This document shows, piece after piece, positions 16,207 to 23,714 of a stretch of 64,000 bases of DNA. Positions within the stretch are counted from its first letter, which is position 1. Each line of letters begins with the position of its first letter. The notes beneath the pieces are model-generated. The model made no database searches. It was not told where the DNA came from and was given only the letters and a program-made list of their open reading frames with translations. The DNA lies in NCBI RefSeq assembly GCF_009857835.1, contig NZ_WWCL01000003.1, forward strand, positions 372,001-436,000. The letters are read 5' to 3'. The position numbers and the translations under genes were made by a program. Origin of the DNA: Duganella fentianensis (GTDB lineage: Bacteria; Pseudomonadota; Gammaproteobacteria; Burkholderiales; Burkholderiaceae_D).

Positions 16207-17064
16207 TCAGGCAGAAAGGGCGGGCATGGCCAGCCGGCCGCCGCTGACGCGGGCTATGCCGGCCAGATCCTGCCAGCTCTGCACCTCGAGATAGCCGTGC
16301 TGGGTCAGGCAGGCGCGTACGGCCTCGGCCTGGTCGTAGCCGTGTTCGAGCAGCAGCCAGCAACCGTCATGCAGGTGCTGGGCGGCACCGGCGATGATGG
16401 TGCGCAGTGCCGTCAGACCATCGGCAAAATCGGTCAGGGCGCCGCTCGGTTCGAAACGCAGGTCGCCCTCGCCCAGATGGCGGTCGCCACTGGCGATATA
16501 CGGCGGGTTGGAGACGATCAGATCGTAGCGCGGCTGGTGCGCCAGGGCGGCAAACCAGTCGCTGCGCAGAAAATTGATGTGGCAATGGTTGTGCGCTGCA
16601 TTGCGGCCAGCCACTTCCAGCGCCTCGGCGCTGACGTCCAGCGCTGTCACGGCCGCATCCTTGCGGCTATGGGCGATGGCCACGGCAATGGCGCCGCTGC
16701 CCGTGCCCATGTCCAGCACGCGGCCTTGCGGCGGCAGGCGTTCCAGCGCCAGTTCTACCAGCAGTTCGGTATCGGGACGGGGGATCAGGACGGCGCTGCT
16801 GACTTCGAACGGCAGGCCGAAGAATTCGCGCTGGCCGACGATGTAGGCCACCGGCTCGCCGCGCAGGCGGCGCTGCACCAGCGCACCATAGCGCGCCGCT
16901 TCCTCGGCGCTCAGCGTGCGCTCGGACTGGGTAATCAGGCTGACCCGGCTGACATCCAGCGCGTGGCACAGCAGTATGCGGTTGTCGAGCGGATCGAGCA
17001 GCGCCTGAACCTGTGCAGCGGCCAGGCTGAGGCCGGCGCGTATCTCGTCCGTACTGCGTATCAT
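16207..17064 (-). CDS. prmC: peptide chain release factor N5-glutamine methyltransferase PrmC
   Basis: This 285-residue S-adenosylmethionine-dependent enzyme methylates the GGQ glutamine of release factors. The SAM motif VLDMGTGSGAIAVAIA and the catalytic DLIVSNPPYIA (NPPY) are clear, as is LIPRPDTELLVE. The ATG at 17064 overlaps the dsbB stop codon by 4 bases, so the two are translationally coupled. Its substrate PrfA is encoded just upstream of dsbB, the conserved hemA-prfA-prmC arrangement with dsbB added. Confidence 0.94.
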   Translation of the reverse strand: MIRSTDEIRAGLSLAAAQVQALLDPLDNRILLCHALDVSRVSLITQSERTLSAEEAARYGALVQRRLRGEPVAYIVGQREFFGLPFEVSSAVLIPRPDTELLVELALERLPPQGRVLDMGTGSGAIAVAIAHSRKDAAVTALDVSAEALEVAGRNAAHNHCHINFLRSDWFAALAHQPRYDLIVSNPPYIASGDRHLGEGDLRFEPSGALTDFADGLTALRTIIAGAAQHLHDGCWLLLEHGYDQAEAVRACLTQHGYLEVQSWQDLAGIARVSGGRLAMPALSA

Positions 17065-17531
17065 GCGTGACGGCGGCGCAGCAAGACCCAGCCCAGTGCC
17101 AGCGTGACGGCGGCAAAGCCGAGGAAGGACCACTGCGGGATGGACAGGCCGAGGAAAGGCGCGGTGGCGTCTTCGCACAGGCCGTCGGCACGGAACAGGA
17201 AAGGCAGATAGGTGGCAGCCGGCAGTTTATTCAGCACGGTTTCCATCGGATCGATGCCACAGGACAGGCCCGGATGGGCCAGCACGTACAGATGCTTGCC
17301 AGCCGTGCCCAGACCGCCGAGCGCGCCCAGCAGGCCCAGGCCCGTGTAGAACACCGGCTTGCGGTAGGCGCCCACCAGCGTGACGATGCCGATGGCAAGG
17401 AACAGATAGCGCTGGATCACGCACAGCGGGCAGGGCAGCATATCCAGTACGTGCTGCAGGATCAGCGCGACGGCCAGCATGGCGAAACTGAAGGCGGAAA
17501 TAAGCAGCAACGGTGTACGCGATGGGTTCAT
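17061..17531 (-). CDS. dsbB: disulfide bond formation protein DsbB
   Basis: This 156-residue inner-membrane quinone reductase reoxidises DsbA. It has four hydrophobic helices. The first redox pair is CPLC (CPLCVIQRY, about residues 34-37). The second periplasmic pair is the Cys of LSCGIDP and that of GLCEDAT. ATG 17531 gives the standard start; the frame extends to 17579 without family similarity. It lies between prfA and prmC, overlapping prmC by 4 bases. Confidence 0.92.
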   Translation of the reverse strand: MNPSRTPLLLISAFSFAMLAVALILQHVLDMLPCPLCVIQRYLFLAIGIVTLVGAYRKPVFYTGLGLLGALGGLGTAGKHLYVLAHPGLSCGIDPMETVLNKLPAATYLPFLFRADGLCEDATAPFLGLSIPQWSFLGFAAVTLALGWVLLRRRHA

Positions 17532-17640
17532 AAATAAATCCGGTTGAGGGTTCAAATATAGTATGAATGATTCTCGCACAGAGTTGCCAATTCCGCCTTA
17601 TTTCTTGCTTATGAAGGTAGACGGCAGGCAGGCTGGGTGA

Positions 17641-18717
17641 TCAGTCGCCCAGGGCGGCCAGCTGTTCGGCCTGATGTTCGGCGGCCAGTGCATTGGTCAG
17701 TTCGGTCAGGTCGCCATCCATGATGAAATCAAGCTTGTACAGCGTCAGATTGATGCGGTGGTCCGTCATGCGGCCTTGCGGGTAGTTGTAGGTGCGGATA
17801 CGTTCGCTGCGGTCGCCCGAACCGATCAGGCTCTTGCGGGTGGCCGCTTCCTTCGATTGCTGTTCGCGCAGCTGCACGTCTTTGATGCGTGCAGCCAACA
17901 CTTTCAGCGCTTGCGCCTTGTTCTTGTGCTGCGAACGGTCATCCTGGCACTCCACCACGATGCCGGTCGGCAGGTGGGTAATCCGTACGGCCGAATCGGT
18001 TTTGTTGATGTGCTGGCCGCCGGCGCCGGAAGCGCGGAAGGTATCGATGCGCAGGTCGGCCGGATTGATGTTGACGTCTTCCACTTCGTCCGCTTCCGGC
18101 ATCACCGCCACCGTGCAGGCTGAAGTGTGGATGCGGCCCTGGGTCTCGGTGGCCGGCACGCGCTGCACGCGGTGGCCGCCCGATTCGAACTTGAGCTTGG
18201 AATATACGCTGTTGCCCACCAGCCGCACGATGACTTCGCGGTAGCCGCCCAGATCGGACGGCGACTCGGACACCACCTCCACCTGCCAGCGGTTGCGTTC
18301 GGCAAAGCGGGTGTACATGCGCAGCAGGTCGCCGGCGAACAGGGCCGATTCGTCGCCGCCCGTGCCGGCGCGGATTTCGAGGAAGATGTTGCGCTCGTCA
18401 TTCGCATCTTTGGGCAGCAGCATTTTCTGCAGCGCCAGTTCCAGCTCGGCCAGACGGGCTTTGGCCGCATCGATCTCGTCCTGGGCGAATTCCTTCATGT
18501 CGGGATCGGACAGCATCTCCTGCGCCGTGGCGATATCGCCCAGTGCCTGCTGGTAGTCGTGGTAGAGCGCCACCAGCGGGCCCAGTTCCGCGTGTTCGCG
18601 CGTCATCTTGCGATAGGCGTCCATATTGTTGGTGGCGCCTTCGGACATCAGCAATTCATCGAGCTCGGTCAGGCGGTTTGCCAGTTGATCGAGCTTGGCC
18701 AGCATGGAGGGTTTCAT
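17641..18717 (-). CDS. prfA: peptide chain release factor 1
   Basis: This 358-residue class-I release factor recognises UAA and UAG. The hydrolytic GGQ motif is in [18 protein letters not shown] (about residue 233). The anticodon-like PAT (here [10 protein letters not shown]) determinant of RF1 is present, and [13 protein letters not shown] and the C-terminal HRINLTLY complete the signature. It is 86 bp downstream of hemA. The following genes are dsbB and prmC, which methylates this GGQ. Confidence 0.96.
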   Translation of the reverse strand: MKPSMLAKLDQLANRLTELDELLMSEGATNNMDAYRKMTREHAELGPLVALYHDYQQALGDIATAQEMLSDPDMKEFAQDEIDAAKARLAELELALQKMLLPKDANDERNIFLEIRAGTGGDESALFAGDLLRMYTRFAERNRWQVEVVSESPSDLGGYREVIVRLVGNSVYSKLKFESGGHRVQRVPATETQGRIHTSACTVAVMPEADEVEDVNINPADLRIDTFRASGAGGQHINKTDSAVRITHLPTGIVVECQDDRSQHKNKAQALKVLAARIKDVQLREQQSKEAATRKSLIGSGDRSERIRTYNYPQGRMTDHRINLTLYKLDFIMDGDLTELTNALAAEHQAEQLAALGD

Positions 18718-18803
18718 AGCGAATTCGTAAGTTGGGGTAGCAGTGTGAAGTAGCGGCGCCGCCGCAGCGGGCAGCCGTGCAATACAGCGATCGCGCAGGT
18801 GCG

Positions 18804-20078
18804 CTAACGGCGGCCGCGGAACAGCTGGGGCAGCAGGGCAGCCAGATGGGCGCGCTCTTCGCCTTGCGCGCGGTGCAGCGCCTGCTGCGGGCCGTGCATG
18901 AACTTGGCCGTGAGTCCTTTGGACAGGGCTTCCAGCACGGCGTCGATATCCTCGCCTTTGGCCAGCATGCGACGGGCGCGCTCGAGTTCCAGCTGGCGCA
19001 GGGCTTCGCCGTTTTCGTGCAGGCTCTGGATCACTGGCACGACCGCACGGTCATCAATCCAGTGCATGAACGATTGCACGCGGGTTTCGATGATGGCTTC
19101 GGCCTGTGCCACGGCGGCCTGACGGTTTTCCAGCCCCGTCTGCACCACCTTGCCCAGATCGTCCACCGTGTAGAGGAAGGCGTCGTTGAGACGGCCCACT
19201 TCCGGTTCGATATCGCGCGGCACGGCCAGATCGACCATGAAGATGGGCTTGTGGCGACGCGCCTTGATGGCACGTTCCACCATGCCCAGACCGATCAGGG
19301 GCAGCGAGGAAGCCGTGCAGGAAATCACGATGTCGTACAGGTGCAGCTTGTCCTGCAGCTCGGCCAGACGGATGGCCTGCCCGCCGTAGCGGTGGGCCAG
19401 CTGTTCACCGCGTTCCAGCGTACGGTTGGCCACCGTGATGCTGCGCGGATTTTGCGCGGCAAAGTGGGTGGCGCACAGTTCTATCATTTCGCCGGCGCCG
19501 ATGAACAGCACATTCTGTTCCGAAATCTTGTCGAAGATGCGCTGCGACAGGCGTACGGCGGCAGCCGCCATGGACACGCTGTGGGCGCCGATTTCCGTGG
19601 TGCTGCGCACTTCCTTGGCGACCGAGAAGCTGCGCTGGAATAGCTGGTGCAGATAGGTGCCCAGACCACCGGCTTCGTCGGCCGTGCGGATGGCATCCTT
19701 GATTTGGCCCAGAATCTGGGTTTCGCCCAGCACCATGGAGTCCAGCCCCGAGGCCACGCGGAAGGTGTGGCGCACGGCATCGTGCTGGGGCAGCATGTAC
19801 AGGTGGGGGCGCAGTTCGCCGTAATTAACTTTGTGGAAGTCGGCCAGGAACTGGGCACCGGCGTCGAGCGGATCGGGCGCATGGCTGGCCGCATACAGTT
19901 CGGTGCGGTTGCAGGTGGACAAAATCGCCGCTTCATCGCTGCCGCGCTGGTCCAGCCGCTCGAACCACGCACGGGCCGAACGCACGGCAGGACCAAGCTG
20001 GTCTGGTGCGAACGCCAGCCGTTCGCGCAGGGCGACAGGGGCGGTATGGTGGTTGAGGCCGACGGCAAGCAGCTGCAT
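18804..20078 (-). CDS. hemA: glutamyl-tRNA reductase HemA
   Basis: This 424-residue enzyme reduces glutamyl-tRNA(Glu) to glutamate-1-semialdehyde, the first step of C5 heme synthesis. The catalytic Cys is in [12 protein letters not shown] (about residue 50). The N-terminus ([15 protein letters not shown]), [12 protein letters not shown] and the NADPH site [12 protein letters not shown] are standard. A start at 20078 removes ten non-conserved residues of the longer open frame. It heads the hemA-prfA-dsbB-prmC cluster. Confidence 0.96.
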   Translation of the reverse strand: MQLLAVGLNHHTAPVALRERLAFAPDQLGPAVRSARAWFERLDQRGSDEAAILSTCNRTELYAASHAPDPLDAGAQFLADFHKVNYGELRPHLYMLPQHDAVRHTFRVASGLDSMVLGETQILGQIKDAIRTADEAGGLGTYLHQLFQRSFSVAKEVRSTTEIGAHSVSMAAAAVRLSQRIFDKISEQNVLFIGAGEMIELCATHFAAQNPRSITVANRTLERGEQLAHRYGGQAIRLAELQDKLHLYDIVISCTASSLPLIGLGMVERAIKARRHKPIFMVDLAVPRDIEPEVGRLNDAFLYTVDDLGKVVQTGLENRQAAVAQAEAIIETRVQSFMHWIDDRAVVPVIQSLHENGEALRQLELERARRMLAKGEDIDAVLEALSKGLTAKFMHGPQQALHRAQGEERAHLAALLPQLFRGRR

Positions 20079-20154
20079 TGCAGATCCGAATGTTGATTTA
20101 CCGGACATTATACCGTGTAGTGGCTAGGAGCTGATCATAGCGCCCCCGGCGGCA

Positions 20155-20844
20155 CTAGCCGCCCAGTTTCTCCAGCCGGTAGCCATAGCTGTAGACGGGC
20201 ACGAGACGGTAGCCATTTTCCGGTTTCAGGGCCAGTTTATTGCGCACGCGGGAAACGTGGGTGTCCATGGTGCGCGAAGGCACGGCGCTTTCCTTGACCC
20301 ACACGGCTTCATGGATGTACGCGCGCGACAGGGGCCGGCCGATGTTGCGGAAAAATAACAGCGCGAGCGCGAATTCCTTTTGCGTCACGTCCAGCACGGT
20401 GCCTTCCATGAGCAGGCGGCCAGGCCGAGTTTCGAACAGATACTGGCCGAATTGCAGCTGTTCGGCGCCGTTCTGGGCCGGATAGGCGCGCCTGAGCAAA
20501 GCTTGCACGCGCGCCACCAGTTCGCCACGGCGCAGCGGTTTGATCATGTAATCGTCGGCGCCGGCATCGAGGCCGGCCACGATATCGTCTTCGCCCGAGC
20601 TGGTGGTGAGGAACATCACGGGGGCGGCATCGGGCAGTTTTTCGCGCGCCCGGCGCAGCACTTCGGCCGCGCCCAGATCCACCACCTGCCAGTCGAGTAT
20701 CAGCATGTCGTAACTATCCTTGCGCAGATGCTGCAGGGTGTCTTTGGCATTCTGGTAGCCGTGGCAGGTGTGGCCGACCGAGCCCAGCACCTGACAGATC
20801 AGGTCGGACTGGCTGCGGTCATTGTCGAGTACGGCGATTCTCAT
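20155..20844 (-). CDS. OmpR/PhoB-family response regulator without adjacent kinase
   Basis: This 229-residue protein has an N-terminal receiver domain with the phospho-acceptor Asp in MLILDWQ (about residue 51), acidic DND at the start and Lys in MIKPLRRGE. A C-terminal winged helix-turn-helix (about residues 130-225, LDVTQKEFALALLFFRNIGRPLSR, MDTHVSRVRNKL, YGYRLEK) follows. No histidine kinase is next to it, so it is an orphan in this window. The targets are unknown. The OmpR-type direct repeats at 41620-41644 would be the kind of site such a protein binds, but linking them is speculation. Confidence 0.9.
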   Translation of the reverse strand: MRIAVLDNDRSQSDLICQVLGSVGHTCHGYQNAKDTLQHLRKDSYDMLILDWQVVDLGAAEVLRRAREKLPDAAPVMFLTTSSGEDDIVAGLDAGADDYMIKPLRRGELVARVQALLRRAYPAQNGAEQLQFGQYLFETRPGRLLMEGTVLDVTQKEFALALLFFRNIGRPLSRAYIHEAVWVKESAVPSRTMDTHVSRVRNKLALKPENGYRLVPVYSYGYRLEKLGG

Positions 20845-21088
20845 CCGGCTGCCTGTTGCAATGAATTAAGTGTAAGTCACTCGGAATATAACAGGGATAC
20901 GCAAAAAAGCTGGTCAAACTGGGTGAATTTTTTTCGTCAGGGAATTACTATTTTCTTGATAGAAAGTGATCGCCGTAGCGCGTGCGCGGCCACGATGAAT
21001 ACAAGGTACACTGGAAAAAGATGGTTTTCAATGAGAAAGTTGTAGATCAGAAACAGAATGATGCTGCAACGAGCGCTCTGGAGTCAGC

Positions 21089-21598
21089 ATGACAACACAG
21101 CAACAGCAAACCTGGCCGCTCGCGCGTGCCACGCCGGATAAGGTGGCGCAGCTGCGCCAGCAATGCCGCCAGCTGGTGAAACGGCGTGCCCTGCTATCGG
21201 CCGGCGTGGCCGCCATCCCCGTGCCGGGACTGGACGTGGTTTCGGACCTGCACCTGTTCACCCGCCTGATCGACGATATCAATCAGGCGTTCGGCCTGAC
21301 CCCGGCCCAGATCGAAGGCTTGCAGCCGGAATACCGCATGCTGGCCTATGAAGCGGCGGTGGGGGTGGGCGGCATGCTGGTGGGAAAACTGATTACGCGG
21401 GAACTGCTGGTGCCGCTGCTGCAGCGTAGCGGAGTGAAACTGGTGGCGCGACAGGCCGGCAAACTGGTGCCGCTGGCGGGGCAACTGGCGTCGGCGGGGA
21501 TAGGCTTTGCCGTATTCCGCCACATCGGCAACCAGCATGTGGAAGCCTGTGCGGCGGTGGCGCAGCAACTGGTGACGGCCGGTGCCGGCCGTCCCTAG
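21089..21598 (+). CDS. uncharacterised protein with hydrophobic helices (DUF697-like)
   Basis: This 169-residue protein lacks a signal peptide. It contains helical hydrophobic stretches with small residues (AAVGVGGMLVGKLI, LAGQLASAGIGFAVF) and the motif SAGVAAIPVPGLDVVSDL. That motif recalls the PIPG/PIPFAD motif of DUF697-type membrane-associated proteins. No catalytic motif is recognisable. A good GGAG ribosome-binding site precedes the ATG. It is the only plus-strand gene between the response regulator and minCDE. The family link is tentative. Confidence 0.6.
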   Translation: MTTQQQQTWPLARATPDKVAQLRQQCRQLVKRRALLSAGVAAIPVPGLDVVSDLHLFTRLIDDINQAFGLTPAQIEGLQPEYRMLAYEAAVGVGGMLVGKLITRELLVPLLQRSGVKLVARQAGKLVPLAGQLASAGIGFAVFRHIGNQHVEACAAVAQQLVTAGAGRP

Positions 21599-21614
21599 CG
21601 GGCGTAACGCGGAC

Positions 21615-21866
21615 TTAAGCGTCCGGCAGCACCACGTTGACGTCCAGAACTTCCAGATTGCCCTGGCGGTCGAGCGAAATCTTGATGTCGTCCGCGTTCA
21701 CCTTGGTGTACTTGGAAATCACGTCGATCAGCTCTTTATGCAGGGCCGGCAGGAAGTCCGGACCGGCGCGGCCATTGCGCTCGCGGGCGATGATGATCTG
21801 CAACCGCTCCTTGGCCGCCGTGGCGGTTTTCGGTTTTTGCGGGAACAGGAAGGAAAGCAGTGCCAT
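21615..21866 (-). CDS. minE: cell division topological specificity factor MinE
   Basis: This 83-residue protein has the membrane-targeting N-terminal helix (MALLSFLFPQK), the MinD-activating RLQIIIARERN segment and a C-terminal topological-specificity domain. It stimulates MinD ATPase to drive pole-to-pole oscillation. It starts 2 bases after the minD stop and is the last gene of minCDE. Confidence 0.95.
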   Translation of the reverse strand: MALLSFLFPQKPKTATAAKERLQIIIARERNGRAGPDFLPALHKELIDVISKYTKVNADDIKISLDRQGNLEVLDVNVVLPDA

Positions 21867-21868
21867 GA

Positions 21869-22684
21869 TTACTTGCTCCCGAAAATACGCTGAAGCAGGC
21901 CGGGCTTTTCATAGGTGGTGAAGCGCAACGGCAATTCCTGGCCGAGGAAGCGCGACACCACGTCTTCATAAGCTTCCGCTACATCAGTGCCTTTGAAATG
22001 GATGGCCGGATTACCCTGATTCGAAGCGTGCAGGACCGATTCCGATTCAGGAATGATGCCGATCAACGGTATGCGCAGTATTTCCTGCACATCTTCGTAG
22101 GACAGCATTTCGTCCGCTTCTACGCGTTTCGGCGAGTAGCGGGTAATCAGCAGGTGTTCCTTGACCGGTTCGCCGCCAGTCTGGGCGCGGCGCGATTTGG
22201 CCTGGATGATGCCCAGAATACGGTCCGAATCGCGTACCGACGATACTTCCGGATTGGTGACGATGATGGCTTCGTCGGCGAAGGTCAGCGCCATCAGCGC
22301 GCCGTGCTCGATACCGGCCGGCGAATCGCAGATGATGAACTCGAAGCCCATGGTGATCAGTTCGGCCAGTACGGCTTCCACGCCGTCTTCCGACAGTGCA
22401 TCCTTGTCGCGCGTTTGCGACGCCGGCAGGATGAACAGGTTGTCGCAATGCTTGTCCTTGATCAGGGCCTGGGTCAGGGTTGCCTCTTTATTGATCACAT
22501 TGATCAGGTCGTACACCACACGGCGCTCGCAGCCCATGATCAGGTCGAGGTTACGCAGACCGACGTCGAAGTCGATCACGGCAGTCTTGTGGCCGCGCAT
22601 GGCCAGACCGGTGGAGAAGCTGGCGCTGGAAGTCGTTTTACCGACACCGCCCTTGCCGGACGTTACAACAATAATTCTCGCCAC
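21869..22684 (-). CDS. minD: septum site-determining ATPase MinD
   Basis: This 271-residue P-loop ATPase has the deviant Walker A motif SGKGGVGKTT (residues 9-18), DFDVGLRNLDLIMG and DSPAGIE. The C-terminal amphipathic helix (GLLQRIFG) is the membrane anchor. It recruits MinC to the membrane. The start is GTG at 22684. It lies 39 bp downstream of minC. Confidence 0.96.
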   Translation of the reverse strand: MARIIVVTSGKGGVGKTTSSASFSTGLAMRGHKTAVIDFDVGLRNLDLIMGCERRVVYDLINVINKEATLTQALIKDKHCDNLFILPASQTRDKDALSEDGVEAVLAELITMGFEFIICDSPAGIEHGALMALTFADEAIIVTNPEVSSVRDSDRILGIIQAKSRRAQTGGEPVKEHLLITRYSPKRVEADEMLSYEDVQEILRIPLIGIIPESESVLHASNQGNPAIHFKGTDVAEAYEDVVSRFLGQELPLRFTTYEKPGLLQRIFGSK

Positions 22685-22723
22685 AAAAATTCCTTTTCAG
22701 AGAGTGGATACGCCAGCGCGTGC

Positions 22724-23497
22724 TTAGGCGCGGGTTGCTGAATTGACAGATAGTATATCGATTCGGTCGCCGTTGAGGCGAATTTGCGCAGGGGTGCGTG
22801 CATATTCAGCGGGGAAACCGTCTTCAAATGTGCGGTAAACGCCGGCAATGGAGACTAACTCCGGCGCCATGCCCATAGCAAAGATACGTGCGTCGGGGTT
22901 GCCCGAAGCGCCGGCCAGCGCGCGACCGTTCAAAGTGTTGTAGACGTGGATACTGCCGTCGGCAATGATTTCCGCGCCATTGTTGACCACCGCCGTAATC
23001 ACCAGATCGCAGCCGCGCGCATAGATGCGCTGGCCAGCCCGTACCGGGGTGTCGATGATCATCACGCGGGCGCCGCCGGGGATGGCTTCGCTCGCGGCCG
23101 GCGCGGGCGCAGGTGCTGGCGCTGGCGCCGGTGCAGCTGCCGCTTTTTTAGGCGCTTCCGCTTCGCTGCGCTGGGGTGCGGCGGTTTCCAGGCTGAGGCC
23201 GTGGGCGGCAATCGCGCCGCCCATTTCCGGCGCAGCATTGCGCACGGCGACGGGGTTGAGGCGGTATTTCTTCAGCAGGGCGATCAGGCCGCCCCAGTCG
23301 ATGTCTGCGCCGCCGGCCGGCAGCGCGCCGACGTCGATCACGGCCAGATCATCTTCGAAAAAGTCGGTGCTACCGCCGGTCATTTCGGCCATGGCGGCGT
23401 CGAGCGCCAGACGGTCGGAGGTGGCCAGGATGGCGGACACGGCGACGACAGTGGAAATCTTGATTTCTATGGGCTTTTGAAACTGGCTCTTGGACAT
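22724..23497 (-). CDS. minC: septum site-determining protein MinC
   Basis: This 257-residue inhibitor of FtsZ polymerisation has an N-terminal FtsZ-binding domain (about residues 1-110) and a C-terminal beta-helix (about 150-255). The C-terminal domain carries [15 protein letters not shown] and [24 protein letters not shown]. The linker is an unusually Ala/Pro-rich repeat (AP repeated about five times near residues 125-140) that would act as a flexible rod. ATG 23497 is preferred over an in-frame GTG at 23506; neither has a strong ribosome-binding site. It is the first gene of minCDE. Confidence 0.94.
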   Translation of the reverse strand: MSKSQFQKPIEIKISTVVAVSAILATSDRLALDAAMAEMTGGSTDFFEDDLAVIDVGALPAGGADIDWGGLIALLKKYRLNPVAVRNAAPEMGGAIAAHGLSLETAAPQRSEAEAPKKAAAAPAPAPAPAPAPAASEAIPGGARVMIIDTPVRAGQRIYARGCDLVITAVVNNGAEIIADGSIHVYNTLNGRALAGASGNPDARIFAMGMAPELVSIAGVYRTFEDGFPAEYARTPAQIRLNGDRIDILSVNSATRA

Positions 23498-23603
23498 GGG
23501 CGACACAGTGATGAGGTTAAGCCCGCGTGGGCTCCAGCATTCTACTGTGGAAAACGGCCGCTGGGGAGGGCAAGGCCAGCAAATGCGCGGCTTTCAGCGC
23601 GAT

Positions 23604-23674
23604 CCGCCCGGATCGTGGCGATCCGGGCGGGCTGGGGCGCTAGCCGCGTAATGACGGCCGCGTTGCGCGGCCGT
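23604..23674. repeat. two G+C-rich hairpins between metE and minC
   Basis: Perfect inverted repeats occur at 23604-23614/23620-23630 (CCGCCCGGATC, 5-base loop) and 23654-23662/23666-23674 (ACGGCCGCG, 3-base loop). Neither is followed by a T tract on either strand. They lie downstream of metE and upstream of minC, both on the minus strand, and may stabilise the metE mRNA end or act as a Rho-dependent or partial stop. Confidence 0.55.
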
Positions 23675-23714
23675 GCCGTGCGGCCGCCGCCTGAACAGGC
23701 CGGATTTGGCCGGA

